In this document: positions 20,163 to 28,749 of the stretch, piece by piece | Numbering within the stretch: the first letter of the stretch is position 1 | Layout: every line of letters begins with the position of its first letter | Assembly (NCBI GenBank): GCA_009844405.1 | Contig: VYBO01000060.1 | Coordinates: 1-53,957 of the forward strand | Length of the DNA: 53,957 nt | Reading direction: 5' to 3' | Origin: Acidimicrobiaceae bacterium | GTDB taxonomy: Bacteria > Actinomycetota > Acidimicrobiia > Acidimicrobiales > Aldehydirespiratoraceae | Position numbers and translations under genes: made by a program | Notes under the pieces: generated by a model | The model's input: the letters and a program-made list of their open reading frames with translations, nothing else | Databases searched by the model: none | What the model was told of the DNA's origin: nothing

Positions 20163-21796
20163 GCCGGCACCTGCTGTGAAGCGCGCTCCTCGATCATGCG
20201 GTCGACGACCCGCAGCGCGTTGGCCATGATCGTGGCCGTCGGGTTGGCCGACCCGCCCGTCACGAACACACCGCCGTCGATCACGTAGAGATTGGCCACG
20301 TCGTGGGCGCGGCACCAGCGGTCCACCACCGAGCATCGAGGATCGTCACCCATCCGGGTCGTGCCCAGGACATGACCGATGCCGGTCGGCCAGATGTCAC
20401 GCACATAGGTTGACACCGCTCCGGCGGCCTCAGCCGCCTCGACGGCGCGAGCGACGTTGAAGTCGAGCATCCTCCGGGTGTTCTCCGACACCCGGTACTC
20501 GATGCGAGCCGCCGGCAGGCCCGAGGAGTCGCACACCGCAGGGTCGAGCACGACCCGGTTGGCGTCCTCGGGCAGGTCCTCCGCTTGGATGCCCCAGGTG
20601 AAGGCGCGTCCGAACACCTCGGCGGCCGCCCGATGGAAGGCCGGACCCCACACCGCATCGAAGCCCTCATCGCGGTGCGCCTCCTGATATTCCGCCGAGG
20701 CGAACATCGGCCCGCCGTGGGGCATGACCATCCACTTCGCGCCCCGGACGAAGTCGCGGTCCGGATGGGTCTCGGCGAACTCCAACGAGTAGATGCTCTG
20801 ACCCCAGGGACCCTGCCAGCTGTCGAGGAAATCCTCGCAGACGGCCGTGACCGTCCGGTAGGGATGTTGCATGAGCCGTCGCCCTACCAGTCCTGAGGAA
20901 TTGGCCAAGCCGTCCGGGAACCGCGGCGACGCCGACAGCAGCAGCAGACGGGCGGTTCCCACGGCGTTGGCTGCCAGGATCACCACCTGCGCCGGCTGCA
21001 GGCGCTCGACCCCGTCGCGGTCCAGGTACACGGCGCCGCGCGCCCGGCCTCGCTCATCGATGGGGATCTGCGCCACGCGGGCTCCGGTCACCAGGCGGGC
21101 ACCCGCGGCCAGCGCCGAGGGCCAGTGCGTGAGCGATGGAGTGGCCTTGGCGTTCTCGGGGCAGCCCATCATGCATGTGCCGCGCCGCTGGCAGGCCTGG
21201 AGCGAACGGTGGCGCCGCGAGGCGATGGCATTGGAGCCCGGCCACCAGTGCCAGCCGAGGCGGTCCATGCCCCGGGCGGCGGCCATCCCGATCCGGCCGA
21301 TCGGAATCGGCGGGTTGGGATAGGGCTCCGACTCGGGCAGGGCCGGGTCGCCGCCCAGGCCCGACACCGACATCTCTCGGGCCACCTGCGCGTACGGCTC
21401 GGCCAGATCCGACCAGCCGATCGGCCAATCGTCGGCTACGCCGTCGAGGGTTCGCGCCCTGAAGTCCGACGCCAGCAGCGGCTGCCACATGGCCGCCCAC
21501 TGCACCAGTCCCCCGCCGACGCCGTTGTACATGACCGGCCGCACGTCTGCCTCGCCCGTGAGCGGGTAGTCCGCCGGCCCCCGTCGGGTGTTGGGGTCGG
21601 GGCTCCACTTCTCTATCCACGCCAGTTCGGCCTCGGGTGAACCGCTCATGTAGTCCGCCGGGCCGGTCCAGTCGCCCTGTTCCAGACAGACCACCTCGAA
21701 GCCGGCGGCGGCCAGACAAGCGGCGGCTACGGCACCGGAGGCGCCTGAGCCCACGATCACGACATCGGCTGCGACGCCCGGCTGCGGCCGCCGCAT
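20159..21796 (-). CDS. GMC-family FAD-dependent oxidoreductase
   Basis: This 545-aa flavoprotein oxidises an alcohol group of an unknown substrate. The ADP-binding motif is VVIVGSGASGAVAAACLAAAG near the N terminus. NGVGGGLVQWAAMW matches the second GMC region, and the C-terminal segment HVLGTTRMGDDP with GGVFVTGGSANPT carries the active-site His/Asn region. A Cys-rich stretch, CQRRGTCMMGCP, lies in the middle. It heads an ATGA-coupled operon with the small subunit and ferredoxin. It is divergent from the XRE-cupin regulator, so the shared intergenic region may control it too. Confidence 0.93.
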   Translation of the reverse strand: MRRPQPGVAADVVIVGSGASGAVAAACLAAAGFEVVCLEQGDWTGPADYMSGSPEAELAWIEKWSPDPNTRRGPADYPLTGEADVRPVMYNGVGGGLVQWAAMWQPLLASDFRARTLDGVADDWPIGWSDLAEPYAQVAREMSVSGLGGDPALPESEPYPNPPIPIGRIGMAAARGMDRLGWHWWPGSNAIASRRHRSLQACQRRGTCMMGCPENAKATPSLTHWPSALAAGARLVTGARVAQIPIDERGRARGAVYLDRDGVERLQPAQVVILAANAVGTARLLLLSASPRFPDGLANSSGLVGRRLMQHPYRTVTAVCEDFLDSWQGPWGQSIYSLEFAETHPDRDFVRGAKWMVMPHGGPMFASAEYQEAHRDEGFDAVWGPAFHRAAAEVFGRAFTWGIQAEDLPEDANRVVLDPAVCDSSGLPAARIEYRVSENTRRMLDFNVARAVEAAEAAGAVSTYVRDIWPTGIGHVLGTTRMGDDPRCSVVDRWCRAHDVANLYVIDGGVFVTGGSANPTATIMANALRVVDRMIEERASQQVPA

Positions 21797-21902
21797 CAGC
21801 CCTCGGTCCGCGTCATCACTTCGGCAGGCTCGCGTGGCCGCCTTGCGCGGTTGTCCTCACCACGCCGCATCGCCACCTTGAGAGCCTCAGCATATTGAAG
21901 TA

Positions 21903-21918
21903 CTATACTGTAGTGAAG
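21903..21918 (+). promoter_or_regulatory. Operator-like motif upstream of the XRE-cupin gene
   Basis: CTATACTGTAGTGAAG differs at one base from CTATATTGTAGTGAAG at 25984-25999 before the ABC importer. Here it overlaps a TATACT -10-like hexamer in the GMC/regulator intergenic region. It contains an imperfect dyad (CTATA-N-TGTAG). Binding by the adjacent XRE-cupin regulator is inferred. Confidence 0.55.
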
Positions 21919-21963
21919 GCAGATGGTACTTTGGCGGTCGTTACATTGGCGAGGGTGACTGAC

Positions 21964-22599
21964 ATGTACTCAACCGCGCACAACGTCGCCTCGAACTGGC
22001 ACGCGCCCGCCTCCGAGGTGGGACGCCGCAGCGCCGAGCGGCCTCCCCTCACCGTGCACACGGTCGGCAAGGAGATCAAGCGGCTGCGAAAGCTCCGAGA
22101 ACTGACGCTGGAACAGCTGGCCTCGGACTCGGGGGTCAGCGCCGGGTTGCTCTCGCAGGTGGAGCGTGGGCAAGGCAACCCCTCGTTCAACACCTTGGTG
22201 CAGGTGGCCCACGCGCTGGGGATCCCGGTGGCGCGGCTCGTGGCCGGCGAGCAGATGTCCTCGCCGGTGGTCCGGCGCGAGGAGCGTCGCCGGCTCAGTC
22301 TCGGCGACGGCAAGCTCGTCCTGGCCGAGATGCTCACCCCGAGGCTCGACAGCGCCCTCGAGGCCATCCGGATCGTCACAGAGCCTGGGTACTCCAGCAA
22401 AGACACGCCGTTCGTGCACGACGGCGAGGAGTTCGGCATCGTCCTTGAGGGAACCCACGCCGTCAATGTCGGCGGCACCCACTACGTGCTGCGGGCCGGC
22501 GACTCGATCTCCTACAGCTCCACGATCCCGCACTGGTACGAGAACCCCGGCGACGTCACCTCGGTGTCACTGTGGGTGGTGACTCCGCCGAGCTTCTAG
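21964..22599 (+). CDS. XRE-family regulator with C-terminal cupin domain
   Basis: The 211-aa DNA-binding protein has an XRE helix-turn-helix (about residues 35-90: GKEIKRLRKLRELTLEQLA, SGLLSQVERGQGNPSF). A cupin sensor domain follows (about 135-205: DGEEFGIVLEGTHAVNVGG, PHWYENPGD). Such regulators usually repress catabolic operons and sense a small ligand. ATG 21964 follows GAGGG at good spacing. GTG 21955 is in frame but lies on that site. It is the first gene of a tight operon (4 nt to the FAD oxidoreductase). Confidence 0.93.
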   Translation: MYSTAHNVASNWHAPASEVGRRSAERPPLTVHTVGKEIKRLRKLRELTLEQLASDSGVSAGLLSQVERGQGNPSFNTLVQVAHALGIPVARLVAGEQMSSPVVRREERRRLSLGDGKLVLAEMLTPRLDSALEAIRIVTEPGYSSKDTPFVHDGEEFGIVLEGTHAVNVGGTHYVLRAGDSISYSSTIPHWYENPGDVTSVSLWVVTPPSF

Positions 22600-22603
22600 G
22601 GCG

Positions 22604-23965
22604 ATGGACTGCGCCGTCACCCGACCGGCCGCCGATGCGCCCGTGGCGGCCCGCAGCGACGTGGTCGTCGTGGGTGGCGGCCCGGCCGGCCTGGCGGCGG
22701 CGGTCTCGGCCGCCCGCGGTGGGGCGAGTGTCACCCTCCTGGAACGTTACGCCCACCTGGGCGGCCTGGCCGCAGGCGGAATGGTCCTCGTGCTCGACGA
22801 CTTCGCCGACGGACCCGACGAGATCACCGTGCGCGGCCTCGCCCAAGAGATGGTGGATCGCCTGCATGTTCTCGGACTTGCGGTGTACCCGCCGCCCGGC
22901 GACCGCCTCCTCAGCAGCGAGATGTGGCAGCGATGGTCCCGCTGGGGTCTGTTCGACCTCTACGCCAAGGGACCGGAGAAGTCCATCGTCTACGCAGTGG
23001 CCTTCGATCCCGACGGCTGGAAGCGGGTCTCCAACGACCTCGTGGAAGAGGCGGGGGTCGACGTCCGGCTCCACTCCTGGTACTCGGCGCCCATCATGTC
23101 CGGCGACACCGTCGGCGGCGTGATCTGCGAGACCAAGACCGGCCCCCAGGCCGTGCTCGGCGACGTGGTGATCGATGCCAGCGGCGACGCCGACGTGGCC
23201 GCCGGGGCGGGCGCGCCCCATGTGGAGGGCTCGTACATGGTGACCACGGTCTTCCGCCTCGGAAACGTCGACACCGACACCGCGGAGCGGTTCGAGCACT
23301 CCCAGCCCGCCGAATGCCACGCGTTGAACCGCCGGGCCCGGCGCATCCTCGGCGGCTCCTGGGCCATGTGGTGGCTGAAGACGCCGCTGCGGGGGGTGGT
23401 GTGGTGCAACTGCCCGCACATGAACGGCTACGACGGCCTGAGCGTGGAGGACCTCACCGCCGCCGACCGGGAGGGACGCAAGAAGATCGCCGACCTCGTC
23501 GAATACGTGCGGGAGCACTATCCGGGGTTCGAGAATGCCGTCGTGATCGATGTGGCCCCCCAGATCGGAGTGCGCCAGTCGCGTCTGATCGAGGGCGAGT
23601 ATGTGGTGACCAAGGACGACGTGGTCAACCGGGTCCACTTCACCGACAGCGTGGCCCGGGGCCGCGGCTACTACACCCCCTACCGGGCGATGCTCCCCCA
23701 GCGCGTGGAGCAGCTGCTGGTGGCGGGCCGGCACTACTCGGTGACTCCCGAGGCCCAGAAGCTGTCCAGGGAGATCCCGCCGTGCATGTCGATGGGCGAG
23801 GCCGCTGGAACGGCCGCCGTCGAGGCGTTGGACTGCGGCGTCACCGTTCGCAAGGTCGACGTTGCGGCCGTGCAGCGGCGCCTGCGTCGCCAGGGCGCCG
23901 ACCCGGGCGACATCCCGTCGCTGCGGGCGCGTCGGGCCCGCAGCACCCCGGAGGCGAACTCGTGA
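22604..23965 (+). CDS. FAD-dependent oxidoreductase (FAD_oxidored family)
   Basis: This 453-aa flavoprotein has a near-N-terminal Rossmann motif VVVVGGGPAGLAAAVSAARGG, followed by a glutamate (LLERYAHLGGLAAGG) that would bind the FAD ribose. Later segments include VIDASGDADVAAGAGAP and the closing IPPCMSMGEAAGTAA, typical of the FAD_oxidored/FAD-dependent dehydrogenase family. The substrate is unknown. It begins 4 nt after the regulator and overlaps the CoA-transferase start by GTGA, so the four genes 21964-25916 form one translationally coupled operon. Confidence 0.92.
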   Translation: MDCAVTRPAADAPVAARSDVVVVGGGPAGLAAAVSAARGGASVTLLERYAHLGGLAAGGMVLVLDDFADGPDEITVRGLAQEMVDRLHVLGLAVYPPPGDRLLSSEMWQRWSRWGLFDLYAKGPEKSIVYAVAFDPDGWKRVSNDLVEEAGVDVRLHSWYSAPIMSGDTVGGVICETKTGPQAVLGDVVIDASGDADVAAGAGAPHVEGSYMVTTVFRLGNVDTDTAERFEHSQPAECHALNRRARRILGGSWAMWWLKTPLRGVVWCNCPHMNGYDGLSVEDLTAADREGRKKIADLVEYVREHYPGFENAVVIDVAPQIGVRQSRLIEGEYVVTKDDVVNRVHFTDSVARGRGYYTPYRAMLPQRVEQLLVAGRHYSVTPEAQKLSREIPPCMSMGEAAGTAAVEALDCGVTVRKVDVAAVQRRLRRQGADPGDIPSLRARRARSTPEANS

Positions 23966-25146
23966 GCGCCCCGGCCGCCCAGCCGCTCGCGGGGATCAGA
24001 GTTCTGGACTTCTCGCAGATCATGATGGGTCCGGTCGCCACCCAGCTGCTGGCCGACCACGGCGCCGATGTGCTCAAGATCGAGCGCCCCGGCAGCGGGG
24101 ACATCTTCCGTCAGGCCCTCGTCGACCCGGACGGTGCCGAGCATCCGGCGTTCGGCGCCCTGAACCGCAACAAGCGCAGCATGGTCGTCGATGTCCGCTC
24201 GCCCGAGGGTCTGGGGTTGATCGACGACCTCGTCGCCGCCGCCGATGTGGTGGTCAACAACTACCGGCCGGAGGTGATGGACCGTCTGGGCCTGGGGTAC
24301 GAGCGCCTGTCGGGGATCAATCCCCGCATTGTCTACGCCCAGGGAACCGGATTCGGCACGGGCGGCGTCTACGCCCGCAAGGGCGGCCAGGACATACTGG
24401 CGCAGGCCCTCACCGGTGCGATGTCGCACAAGGCCGACCCCGGCCACCCGACCGCCATCTACCCCGTCTCTCTGGCCGACTACACCGCGGGCATGCACAT
24501 GGTTCAGGGAATCCTGATGGCTCTGCTCCATCGGACCCGGACCGGCCGGGGCCAGAGAGTCGAGGTCTCGCTCTACGACTCCCTGCTCGCCATGCAGATC
24601 CTGGAGGCCACCATGGCGCTGATGGGCCGCGACCCGCTGAACTGGGCCCGAATGCCCCTCGTGGGCACGTTCGCCGCCGCCGACGGCGAGGTCGTGCTCG
24701 TGGGCGCCTTCAAGCCGAACCCCCTGCGCGACATCTGCGAGGCGCTCGATCTGGAGGACCTCTCGGCCGACCCCTCCTTCGCCACGATGGCCGACCAGGC
24801 CGCCAACCGGCCCCGCCTCCAGGCCCTGATCGCGGAGGCCATCGGCGGCTTCGCCTCCACAGAGGTGATCGAGCGGCTCGAGGCGCAGGACGTTCTCTGC
24901 GCCCCGGTGCGGACGCTCGACGAGGCCCTGCAGGACCCGCACACCGCATCCATGATCGTGGAGATGCCCCGCCCGGGCCGCGCGCCGCTGCGGTCGGTGG
25001 CTTCGCCGGTGCATCTGCCCGACACGCCGGCTGCATCGCACAGCCCGCCGCCCCCGCTGGGCGCGGGCGCCGCCGCGGCTCTGGAGGAATACGGGATCGC
25101 GCCCGAGCGTGTCGGCGCGCTGGTCGAGGCGGGCGTACTGGCATGA
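23962..25146 (+). CDS. Class III (CaiB/BaiF) CoA-transferase
   Basis: The 394-aa enzyme moves CoA between carboxylic acids. It has the family N terminus PLAGIRVLDFSQIMMGPVAT and ADHGADVLKIERPG. LNRNKRSMVVD and the catalytic-aspartate region SLADYTAGMHMVQG follow, then GRGQRVEVSLYDSLLA. The GTG start overlaps the upstream stop (GTGA), so the 740-aa ORF in the track is an artefact of an open upstream frame. Together with the downstream enoyl-CoA hydratase it suggests activation of an acid to its CoA thioester followed by hydration or a related step. Confidence 0.95.
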   Translation: MSAPAAQPLAGIRVLDFSQIMMGPVATQLLADHGADVLKIERPGSGDIFRQALVDPDGAEHPAFGALNRNKRSMVVDVRSPEGLGLIDDLVAAADVVVNNYRPEVMDRLGLGYERLSGINPRIVYAQGTGFGTGGVYARKGGQDILAQALTGAMSHKADPGHPTAIYPVSLADYTAGMHMVQGILMALLHRTRTGRGQRVEVSLYDSLLAMQILEATMALMGRDPLNWARMPLVGTFAAADGEVVLVGAFKPNPLRDICEALDLEDLSADPSFATMADQAANRPRLQALIAEAIGGFASTEVIERLEAQDVLCAPVRTLDEALQDPHTASMIVEMPRPGRAPLRSVASPVHLPDTPAASHSPPPPLGAGAAAALEEYGIAPERVGALVEAGVLA

Positions 25147-25916
25147 GCATCGATCTGGACGTCAGCGATCACGTCGCCCGGCTGACGATCAACCGTCCCG
25201 AGCGGCTCAACGCCATCGACAAGGCCCATCAGGACGATCTCAGGAGGGCCTGGGAGGCCATCGAGGCCGACCGCGCGGTGCGGGTCGTGGTGCTCACCGG
25301 CGCCGGGGACCGGGCCTTCTGCGCCGGCGACGACATGCGCGCCGAAGGTCCGACCGGCCTCGACTACTGGCTGCACGCCCGCGAGCACGGCTTCGGCCAC
25401 CTGCCGCTGCGCGACTCGCTGGACGTGCCGGTGCTGGCCCGGGTCAACGGCTACGCGCTCGGAGGCGGCCTCGAGCTGGTGGTGGGATGCGACTTGGCGG
25501 TGGCGTCCGAGGATGCCGTGCTGGGGTTCGTCGAGCCCCGGCTCGGCCGCCTGCCCCTCGACGGGGGGATCGTGTCGCTGGCTCGGCAGCTCCCGACCAA
25601 GTGGGCCATGGAAGTCCTGTTGACGGGCAGGCGCTTCAGCGCGGCCGAGGCGCTCGCCCTGGGGTTGCTGAACGAGGTCGTCCCCGCCTCCGAACTCGAC
25701 GCCGCCACCGACCGCTGGCTCGAGAACCTCTTGGCGTGCGCACCGCTGGCGTTGCGGGCCATCAAGCAGATCGTCCGCCGCACCGCCCACATGACCGCGG
25801 CCGACGCCCGCATGGCCAATCTTCCGGCCCTCGTGGAGGTGCTGGCGTCGTCCGACGGCGACGAGGGAGTCCGCGCCTTCAGCGAGAAGCGCGCCCCCCG
25901 CTGGGAGGGCCGCTGA
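25143..25916 (+). CDS. Enoyl-CoA hydratase/isomerase family protein
   Basis: This 257-aa crotonase-fold enzyme overlaps the CoA-transferase by ATGA. It has RPERLNAID, the oxyanion-hole segments AFCAGDDM and NGYALGGGLELVVGCDLAVA, and the trimerisation C terminus. In place of the first catalytic glutamate of canonical hydratases it reads GFVEPRLGRLPLDGG. A Glu is present in VEP, while the second position appears as Leu/Asp, so the exact chemistry (hydratase, isomerase or decarboxylase) is uncertain. It is the last gene of the regulator-led operon. Confidence 0.93.
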   Translation: MSIDLDVSDHVARLTINRPERLNAIDKAHQDDLRRAWEAIEADRAVRVVVLTGAGDRAFCAGDDMRAEGPTGLDYWLHAREHGFGHLPLRDSLDVPVLARVNGYALGGGLELVVGCDLAVASEDAVLGFVEPRLGRLPLDGGIVSLARQLPTKWAMEVLLTGRRFSAAEALALGLLNEVVPASELDAATDRWLENLLACAPLALRAIKQIVRRTAHMTAADARMANLPALVEVLASSDGDEGVRAFSEKRAPRWEGR

Positions 25917-25932
25917 GCCAACTCCGAAGACC

Positions 25933-25948
25933 GGGCGCTGGAGCCCGC
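25933..25948 (+). terminator. Weak hairpin after the enoyl-CoA hydratase gene
   Basis: CGGGC-GCTGGA-GCCCG forms a 5-bp stem 17 nt after the stop codon, ahead of the importer promoter. No T-run follows, so terminator function is only a possibility. Confidence 0.3.
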
Positions 25949-25961
25949 GGGCAGAAGCAAT

Positions 25962-25999
25962 TGACTTCAATTTACTGATGATCTATATTGTAGTGAAGT
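25962..25999 (+). promoter_or_regulatory. Promoter and operator-like motif of the ABC importer operon
   Basis: TTGACT (25962-25967, allowing one base either way) and TATATT (25985-25990) are separated by about 17 nt, a good sigma-70-type promoter. The -10 is embedded in CTATATTGTAGTGAAG (25984-25999), the near-copy of the motif before the XRE-cupin gene. A repressor bound here would block RNA polymerase. GGGAGGA at 26014-26020 is the ribosome-binding site of the first gene. Confidence 0.6.
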
Positions 26000-26024
26000 T
26001 GCTCGATGTCCAGGGAGGATTCAG

Positions 26025-27176
26025 ATGAGAAGCCGAGTTTGTGCAGCCCTTCTGCTGGCCGGTGCCCTTGTGGCGACCGCCTGTGGAAGCGACGACAACG
26101 GCGGTGCTGCCGCTCCGGAGCCTGCACCGGCCGAGGCGCCGGCAACCACCGCCGCGCCCGAACCCGAACCCACCGAGGCACCAGCCACCACCGCCGCGGA
26201 GCCCGAACCGACCGAGGCGCCGGCAACCACCGCCGCGCCCGAACCCGAACCGGCCGAGGCGCCGACTGTCGCCCTCGTGGTGAACCAGAGCGCGGGCGAC
26301 CTCGGGCCCATCGACGACCTCGTGCGGGGCCTCGAGAGGGTGGAGGCCGACTACGGCGCCGACACCACCTTCATTGAGGCGACCGATCCGTCGACCTTCG
26401 AGACCACTCTCCGCAACCTGGCCAACCAGGGCACCGACATCATCGCGGTGACCTTCCCGCCCATGCAGGATGCCGTCGTCGCCGTGGCACCGGACTTCCC
26501 CGACGCCCGCTTCATCCACGTCTTCGGCTTCGAGGGAGGCCTCGACAACCTCGTCTCTATCGGATTCGACTACTACAAGGGCACCTACCTGGCCGGTATT
26601 CTTGCGGGCGCGCTGAACACCACCGGCAAGGTGGGATTCGTGGGCGGGGTGTCCATCCCGCCGCTCAACGCCGACTACAACGCCTTCGTGGCCGGGAGTC
26701 AAGAGCAGGATCCCGGCATCACCGGAGAAGCCGCCTTCGCTGACTCCTTCGAGGATCCGGCCAAGGGCCGGGAACTCGGGGCCGCGCTCTACGACGGCGG
26801 AGTGGACATCATCATGACCGACGCCGCGGCGACCGACCTCGGCGTCATCCAGGCCGCGGAGGAGAAGGGCGGCTACGTGATCGGCGGGTCGGTGAATTAC
26901 TTCGACAGCCCGGCCGTGATCGGAAGTGTCCTGCTGTACTGGGCGGAAGTGCTCCACACCCAGGTCGGGCACGCCCTGAGCGACGACTACACGCCCGGCT
27001 ACGTCGGCGCGGGCGTGGCCGAGGGCGGAGTGGACCTGGTCGTCAACCCCGACTTCCTCGCCAACGGCCCCGCGGAGATGGTCGAGATCATCAACGCCAC
27101 GCTCGACGAGATCGACGACGCTCGCTCCCAGATCAAGGACGGGTCTCTCGAGGTTCCCTTCGATCCCGAACTCTGA
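26025..27176 (+). CDS. BMP-family ABC-transporter substrate-binding lipoprotein
   Basis: This 383-aa extracytoplasmic binding protein feeds the ABC importer encoded downstream. It has a lipoprotein signal peptide with lipobox VATAC (Cys20) and then a long Pro/Ala/Thr/Glu linker (about residues 25-80). The BMP/PnrA-like periplasmic domain follows (VALVVNQSAGDLGP, FDYYKGTYLAGILAGAL, GKVGFVGGVSIPPLNADYNAF). BMP-family proteins often bind nucleosides or related molecules, but the ligand here is unknown. The start is supported by GGGAGGA and the preceding promoter. The linker is encoded by imperfect tandem repeats. Confidence 0.95.
   Translation: MRSRVCAALLLAGALVATACGSDDNGGAAAPEPAPAEAPATTAAPEPEPTEAPATTAAEPEPTEAPATTAAPEPEPAEAPTVALVVNQSAGDLGPIDDLVRGLERVEADYGADTTFIEATDPSTFETTLRNLANQGTDIIAVTFPPMQDAVVAVAPDFPDARFIHVFGFEGGLDNLVSIGFDYYKGTYLAGILAGALNTTGKVGFVGGVSIPPLNADYNAFVAGSQEQDPGITGEAAFADSFEDPAKGRELGAALYDGGVDIIMTDAAATDLGVIQAAEEKGGYVIGGSVNYFDSPAVIGSVLLYWAEVLHTQVGHALSDDYTPGYVGAGVAEGGVDLVVNPDFLANGPAEMVEIINATLDEIDDARSQIKDGSLEVPFDPEL
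26133..26262 (+). repeat. Imperfect tandem repeats encoding the lipoprotein linker
   Basis: Three units of 42, 39 and 42 bp encode EAPATTAAPEPEPT-like peptides. Two of them share 38 identical bases (26133-26170 and 26214-26251). They form a flexible spacer between the lipid anchor and binding domain, and such DNA can change length by slippage. Confidence 0.75.
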
Positions 27177-27195
27177 CAACGGTAATCTCGCATCG

Positions 27196-28749
27196 ATGAC
27201 GGTGCCGAGCGGACCGGCACCCGCCGCAGTCCCGGCGGTTCGCTGCCGGTCGCTCGGTGTCTCCTTCGGCGCTGTCCGGGCCCTCCACGACGTCAGCCTC
27301 GATCTCGGCCCCGGAAGGATCCATGCTCTGGTCGGCCAGAACGGGGCCGGCAAGACCACTCTGGCCAAGGTCCTGGGCGGCCTCCAAGCCCCCGACTCGG
27401 GGGACGTCCACGTCGCAGGGCGAAAGCTCCCCTCCGGCGATGTGCGCGCCGCCAGAGCCGCCGGGCTTGCCATGGTTCACCAGCACTTCTCGCTGCCTCC
27501 CTCGTTCACGGTCGCGGAGGCTCTGGAGCTGAGCGCCTTTCGCCCTACGGGCCGACCGGTCTACCGGCGAGCCGAACTGCGCCGGCGCTGGCAGAGCGCC
27601 GCGGCCGAGATGGGCGGCGAGGCGGTGCTGTCGACGCGCGTCCGGGACCTTCCCGTCGAGACCCGCCAGTCGCTGGAGATCGTGCGAGCACTGGCCACCG
27701 ACGCACGCATCGTGATCCTGGACGAACCCACTGCCCTGCTCACGCCTGCGGCCATCGACACGCTGTTCGAGCGCCTGCGGCGTCTTCGCGACGACGGGGT
27801 CACTGTTCTCGTCGTGCTGCACAAGTTGCGTGAGGTGGCCGCCGTCGCGGACACCGTGAGCGTGCTCCGCGACGGTGAACTGGTGCTGGGCCCGAGCGAG
27901 ATGTCCGAGGTGTCCCAGGGCCGGCTGAGCGACGCCATCGTCGGGCCAGCCTCAGAAGCGGACCGAGCCGTCGGTGTGGAAACGACCGCCGACGGTGGCC
28001 GACGGACCCTGCTGGAGTTGGTGCGCGTCTCGAGCCGGGAGTCGGCCTTCGAGCCGGGCCTGCGCAGCATCGACCTCAGCGTCGAGACCCGCGAGATCGT
28101 GGGCGTCGCCGGCGTGGAGGGCAACGGGCAGCGCAGCCTCGTCTCGGTCATCGCCGGCCTCGGCGCCGTCGTCGAGGGCTCGGTGGTTCTCGGCGGAACC
28201 GAGATGACCCGCGCTCCCCCCGCCCGGCGACGGCAGCGGGGGCTGCGCCTCGTGCCCTTCGACCGCAACAGCGAGGGGATCAGCCGCGTTGCACCCGTCT
28301 GGTTGAACCAGTCGGCGCTGCGCCTCATCGGCTGGCGCCAGCGACGGCTCCCGCTCATCTCTCTGCGCTATTACAAGCGGCAGGCGGCCGAGGCGATGGA
28401 CCATTGGCAGGTCCGCTACGACTCGGTCACCCAGCCGGCCGAGAGCCTCTCCGGCGGCAACGTGCAGCGCCTGATCCTGTCGCGGGAGATGGCCCCCGGA
28501 CTGGAGGTGCTGGTAGCGGCCCAGCCGACCCGCGGCCTGGACTTCTCCGCCACCAACTTCGTGCGTCGGTCATTGCGACGGCTGCGCGACTCGGGGGCGG
28601 GCGTACTGCTGGTGTCCTCGGACCTCGACGAGCTGTTCGAACTGTCCGATCGCCTGCTGGTGATGTACGGGGGGAGCATCGTGGCACGCTTCGAGGCGCC
28701 CTACGACCGGCGCGCGGTGGGCGACGCCATGACGGGGGCCCTCCGGTGA
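27196..28749 (+). CDS. BMP-type ABC importer ATPase with two nucleotide-binding domains
   Basis: The 517-aa protein is a duplicated ATPase like those of sugar and nucleoside importers. The first half has Walker A GQNGAGKTT and Walker B IVILDEPTALL. Its signature position reads LPVETRQSLE instead of LSxGxxQ. The second half has a degenerate Walker A (GVEGNGQRSL), the signature LSGGNVQR and LVAAQPTRGLD. Unequal halves of this kind are normal for the family. It follows the binding protein by 19 nt and overlaps the first permease by GTGA. Confidence 0.95.
   Translation: MTVPSGPAPAAVPAVRCRSLGVSFGAVRALHDVSLDLGPGRIHALVGQNGAGKTTLAKVLGGLQAPDSGDVHVAGRKLPSGDVRAARAAGLAMVHQHFSLPPSFTVAEALELSAFRPTGRPVYRRAELRRRWQSAAAEMGGEAVLSTRVRDLPVETRQSLEIVRALATDARIVILDEPTALLTPAAIDTLFERLRRLRDDGVTVLVVLHKLREVAAVADTVSVLRDGELVLGPSEMSEVSQGRLSDAIVGPASEADRAVGVETTADGGRRTLLELVRVSSRESAFEPGLRSIDLSVETREIVGVAGVEGNGQRSLVSVIAGLGAVVEGSVVLGGTEMTRAPPARRRQRGLRLVPFDRNSEGISRVAPVWLNQSALRLIGWRQRRLPLISLRYYKRQAAEAMDHWQVRYDSVTQPAESLSGGNVQRLILSREMAPGLEVLVAAQPTRGLDFSATNFVRRSLRRLRDSGAGVLLVSSDLDELFELSDRLLVMYGGSIVARFEAPYDRRAVGDAMTGALR

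Noticed and set aside
23622-23961. N-terminal extension of the CoA-transferase ORF
   Set aside because: The frame upstream of 23962 is a shadow of the FAD oxidoreductase gene; family homology starts at the GTG.
28404-28745. N-terminal extension of permease 1 in the ORF track
   Set aside because: It overlaps the ATPase gene in another frame; the GTGA junction at 28746 gives the family N terminus.
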